Source of the DNA: Lineus longissimus
Lineage: Eukaryota; Nemertea; Pilidiophora; Heteronemertea; Lineidae
Assembly: GCF_910592395.1 (NCBI RefSeq)
Contig: NC_088312.1
Coordinates: 4,714,001-4,778,000 of the forward strand
Length of the DNA: 64,000 nt
Direction: 5' to 3'
The notes under the pieces: model-generated
The model's database searches: none
What the model saw: the letters and a program-made list of their open reading frames with translations, nothing else
What the model was told of the DNA's origin: nothing
Made by a program: the position numbers and the translations under genes
Shown: positions 61,178-64,000 of the stretch, piece by piece
How the letters are laid out: each line of letters begins with the position of its first letter
How positions within the stretch are numbered: the stretch's first letter is position 1

Positions 61178-61632
61178 CTGAAAAGAGAAAGTCGACAAAA
61201 CCTATCAATACAGTAATTGACTGAGTCAAATGAAAGATTTTCTTCCAACATCATCATCATCTTTCATTGTGCCTAGAATGTAAAAATGATTAAAAATATA
61301 TGTAAAAGTAAAAAGTTCTAATGACAGATTATTTAGATATTGTTTAGATGCTGGCTTTGGTGATTCAACCATGTATGATGACTATAGAGCCCTGCAATTT
61401 GACATAAGAGTTGAAATTATATAATCAATAGCACTATACCTTTTTTTATACCTTTGTCCCAAGCCTTGCCCACACACTTGTTGATCATGCTGACGAACGA
61501 GAATCCAGCCAGAGATTCCACCTAACTCGGAGGAGCAAGTGTCACAAACTGACTCAGATATCCTCGCAAAATATTTATAACTATAACGTCCCAAGAATCC
61601 CAGTTGATTTTGCGAGTTTGTCAAACACATAC

Positions 61633-61672
61633 CTTGCAGGATTAAATGATTGCACAATGATAAGGTGGTCAT
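61633..61672 (-). other. Candidate upstream coding exon of PRDM1
   Basis: On the - strand an ATG at 61672-61670 opens MTTLSLCNHLILQ and reaches a GTATGT donor after 40 nt, in phase 1. The next recognised exon (61177) has an acceptor entered in phase 1, so the join gives ...[12 protein letters not shown] in frame. Only 455 bp separate them. There is no homology to prove it: vertebrate PRDM1 also has a short poorly conserved leader, but a 13-codon match of phase alone has a sizeable chance probability. Confidence 0.3.
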
Positions 61673-62520
61673 TATTAAAATGAGTTCCAACGCAAAAAGA
61701 CATGAAATTCCAGTGTTTCATGTGCTGAGATCTACATCTGCGTTGGGTGAAACAATTCTTGATAATGGTTTCATCCTAACTGTTATGAATACAGCCATGC
61801 ATTGGTGACAAATTGTAAAAACTTATTTGGTCTTGCTTGATGGAAAATGACCACACGCTGGCTTCATCATTTCATTGTTTTGACTCAAGTCTGTTTCACC
61901 GATGCTTGGCTGGATTCAGCTACAGACTCTGCAAAAAATATTCAGCTATTGTTGCCAACTTAGCATGGATTCTATCATAGTCCATGAAGCTGCCAATAAC
62001 TTCATCGTATTTGACTTACGCGATTTGGCGAGATGTGAAATTCTGCCCACAGGGTCAAGACAAATAATGCGATGATCACATCGGAGATAAGATTTAAACG
62101 ACGTCATGGCGCACCGACGCTGCAAGGTGCTTTGTTTGTACCAAGTGGACAGTATAAAATGAGGATGGAAAGCGAAAAGTTGACAAGTTGGCAGGATCAG
62201 GTGTAAGGTTCGGGGTTGTGGTCCTTTGTCAAATTTTTGGACAAAAGTTAATGGTCTGTCATTTTGGCCCTCGAGATGGGAAAACGTTCATTACAATGTT
62301 AGGGGGCAACAGTCAAAAGGTGACGGGCCATGTCAAACATCTGTGGTGGACTTGTAGAACTTTTTTTCACTCTCTGCAGGTTTTGATGGGTCTGGGGTCC
62401 TTGAGACTCAGATCTTACTCATTAATTGCTTACGAAGATGAAGGAAATACTTTTGCAATAAAGCGAGAGCACGTTGGCTAGTAAGAACTTGCAATAAAAC
62501 TTCCAATTGGTTCTGCTCAA

Positions 62521-62760
62521 GGGAGGTGCGTTGGCACAGTGGCAGAGTCACTAACTTTAATTGGAAGGTTGTGGGTTTGAGGCTCGGCTAGCGCCGCAAA
62601 AGGATTTCTTTCACTAAAGACACCAAAAAGGAAACCACTACAAACTTGTAAAAGAGTGGCCCTTAGGGAATTCATGGTTTAGAAACAGCTTTTAAACGGT
62701 TAGAAACTTATGGGTGGTGGGACATCTATTCCTTCATAGTGTGTCACCAGCCATCCAGGT
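62521..62760 (+). mobile_element. Probable tRNA-derived SINE
   Basis: The 5' part has a polymerase III A box (TTGGCACAGTGGCAGAGTC) and, about 40 nt on, a B box (GTGGGTTTGAGGCT, close to GGTTCGANNCC), the usual layout of a tRNA-derived SINE head. The flanks do not form an acceptor stem, so it is not a working tRNA. An unrelated body follows (ACACCAAAAAGGAAACCACT onward). The 3' end is a guess, because no clear tail or target duplication was found. Confidence 0.5.
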
Positions 62761-63776
62761 CTAATTTCGAGGATTAATCAGCAAACATAAATTTTGAATT
62801 CGCTGTGGAGATTAGATCTTGTCAAAGTCAACTGCAAGGAAAGTTATGTCAAATTGGTGAAAAAAGCCAGAAGTGGCCAATAACAGAACCTCAGTATTTA
62901 AATTTGATATATAAATCAAGATCACCTGATGGGCCCTTTCCAACTTATGGACCGATAGTATCATGTGTGCATCCACTGACTCCACTTGGATGATCTGTTC
63001 ATTACTTCAGCACCAGCGGGCAGCACTCAAAGTCTTGCCCCTCAATAAAAAACTTTCCAACAGCAAAATAATAGGAGGTGACATGTTGGCATTCCAACTC
63101 AACTATCTTTGAACAAACTGTGGTGCGGAACATGTTCAAATACTGCTGTAGGAATGACAGTTTAGTGGAACTGCACTTGAAATTTATTGCGTCCCAGCAA
63201 AGCTGCGATGCGGGATCAAACCACTCAGAAAACTTCTCTGTCAACAAAATTTCAAAGGACAAGTCATTTCACTTAATATCAAAGATTTTGAAAAAGTGAT
63301 AAGATTGTAGACACATTCTCCAAAGACATATTCCTTAATATTAACTTGCTTAACCTAGAATATCTCTGTAACACACTTTTGGAGAGTTGATGTTTAGAAG
63401 GTGCAAACTTCACCTTAGTTAGATAAGTTATGATTTGACTTAAAAGCAACTTGTCATTCATCAACTTCAGACTTTTCTGGAGAACTTTGAACAATATGTT
63501 GAAATAAAGAACTTACCTGGGTGTGGCTAGCAACAAAATTCTACAACTGGTTCACTTCTCCAACAAAATCACCATCTTTCATTTTGATAACACAAACGAA
63601 TGCAATTTCTATTTAAAAAGTTTTGAGCATTGGGAACTGTCTTAGAACAGTATGATTAGAGTTGTGATTTTCGGTACCCAGCTAAAGTTGTAACCAGACT
63701 AAGTATACTACTACTACTTAAATAGATTGTGTTACCTAGTTAGTATGTTATTCATCATTTCCATGAATTCACCTTT

Positions 63777-63922
63777 TTTGGAAGGATATGTGATGCAAAA
63801 TGTCTCAAGAGGTAGCTAACATTTGGTGATCTCTGTACCACCAAGGAATTTTGGAAGGATATGTGATGCAAAATGTCTCAAGAGGTAGCTAACATTTGGT
63901 GATCTCTGTACCACCAAGGAAG
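63777..63922. repeat. 73-bp perfect tandem duplication
   Basis: Two head-to-tail copies, about 63777-63849 and 63850-63922, each running from TTTTGGAAGGATATGTGATG to TCTGTACCACCAAGGAA. I see no difference between them, so the event is recent or an assembly artefact. Confidence 0.9.
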
Positions 63923-64000
63923 GAAAAGGAGAAATTCCCTATTAGCTGCGAGGTCAAGGGTTGTCCTTTGTCCATTTTGGTATTTTTCCTTTAGTTACAT

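Larger units (their letters stand above)
61178..64000. other. Upstream flank of PRDM1
   Basis: Apart from the SINE at about 62521 and the tandem duplication at the right edge, no gene is recognised. On the - strand a perfect donor (CCCAG then GTAAGT at 63516-63511) could end a 5' untranslated exon. A TATAAAA sits at 62153-62159 on the + strand, facing away from PRDM1. The + strand frame 62188-62481 is open for 97 codons but resembles nothing I know. Confidence 0.35.

Noticed and set aside
62521-62600. True tRNA gene
   Set aside because: The A and B boxes are recognisable, but no acceptor stem or credible anticodon arm pairs, so a tRNA-derived SINE head fits better.

Overview
This is eukaryotic DNA: AT-rich, with genes split by GT-AG introns and no operons. 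It probably comes from a marine invertebrate animal (echinoderm, hemichordate, cephalochordate or lophotrochozoan). The sequence alone does not fix the phylum. Three protein genes can be rebuilt exon by exon, and all exon phases agree.

(1) Positions 2281-33192, + strand: a complete anoctamin (TMEM16) gene. It has 27 core coding exons, about 1011 residues, and most resembles human ANO5/ANO6. The N-terminal exons (2281-9111) are variable, the dimerisation domain is at 10249-12899, and the membrane core is at 19389-33192. All six Ca2+-site residues of the family are present. Several short phase-0 exon candidates lie in the introns. One exon has an 87-bp tandem duplication that copies its splice acceptor in frame.

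(2) Positions 37007-38339, + strand: a three-exon gene for mitochondrial ribosomal protein S6 (MRPS6, 133 residues).

(3) Positions 61172-42021, - strand: a PRDM1/Blimp-1 gene of four recognised coding exons (about 854 residues), with a PR domain, an SP-rich linker and five zinc fingers. A 14-kb intron (46891-61010) separates the first recognised coding exon from the rest. MRPS6 and PRDM1 are convergent.

Between and inside the genes are small non-autonomous elements: two related TTAA-flanked hairpin MITEs (33829-34104 and 38430-38695), each probably in the 3' UTR of a + strand gene; a 440-bp terminal-inverted-repeat element (39561-40000); two other inverted repeats (17657-17823, 44584-44732); a probable tRNA-derived SINE (about 62521-62760); and a 73-bp tandem duplication at the right edge. 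The palindrome TACATGTA is very frequent left of about 41.5 kb and almost absent across the PRDM1 locus.

The three genes have unrelated jobs: membrane lipid or ion transport, mitochondrial translation and transcriptional repression. Nothing suggests they form one pathway. I found no rRNA, true tRNA, CRISPR array, viral gene or intact autonomous transposon.
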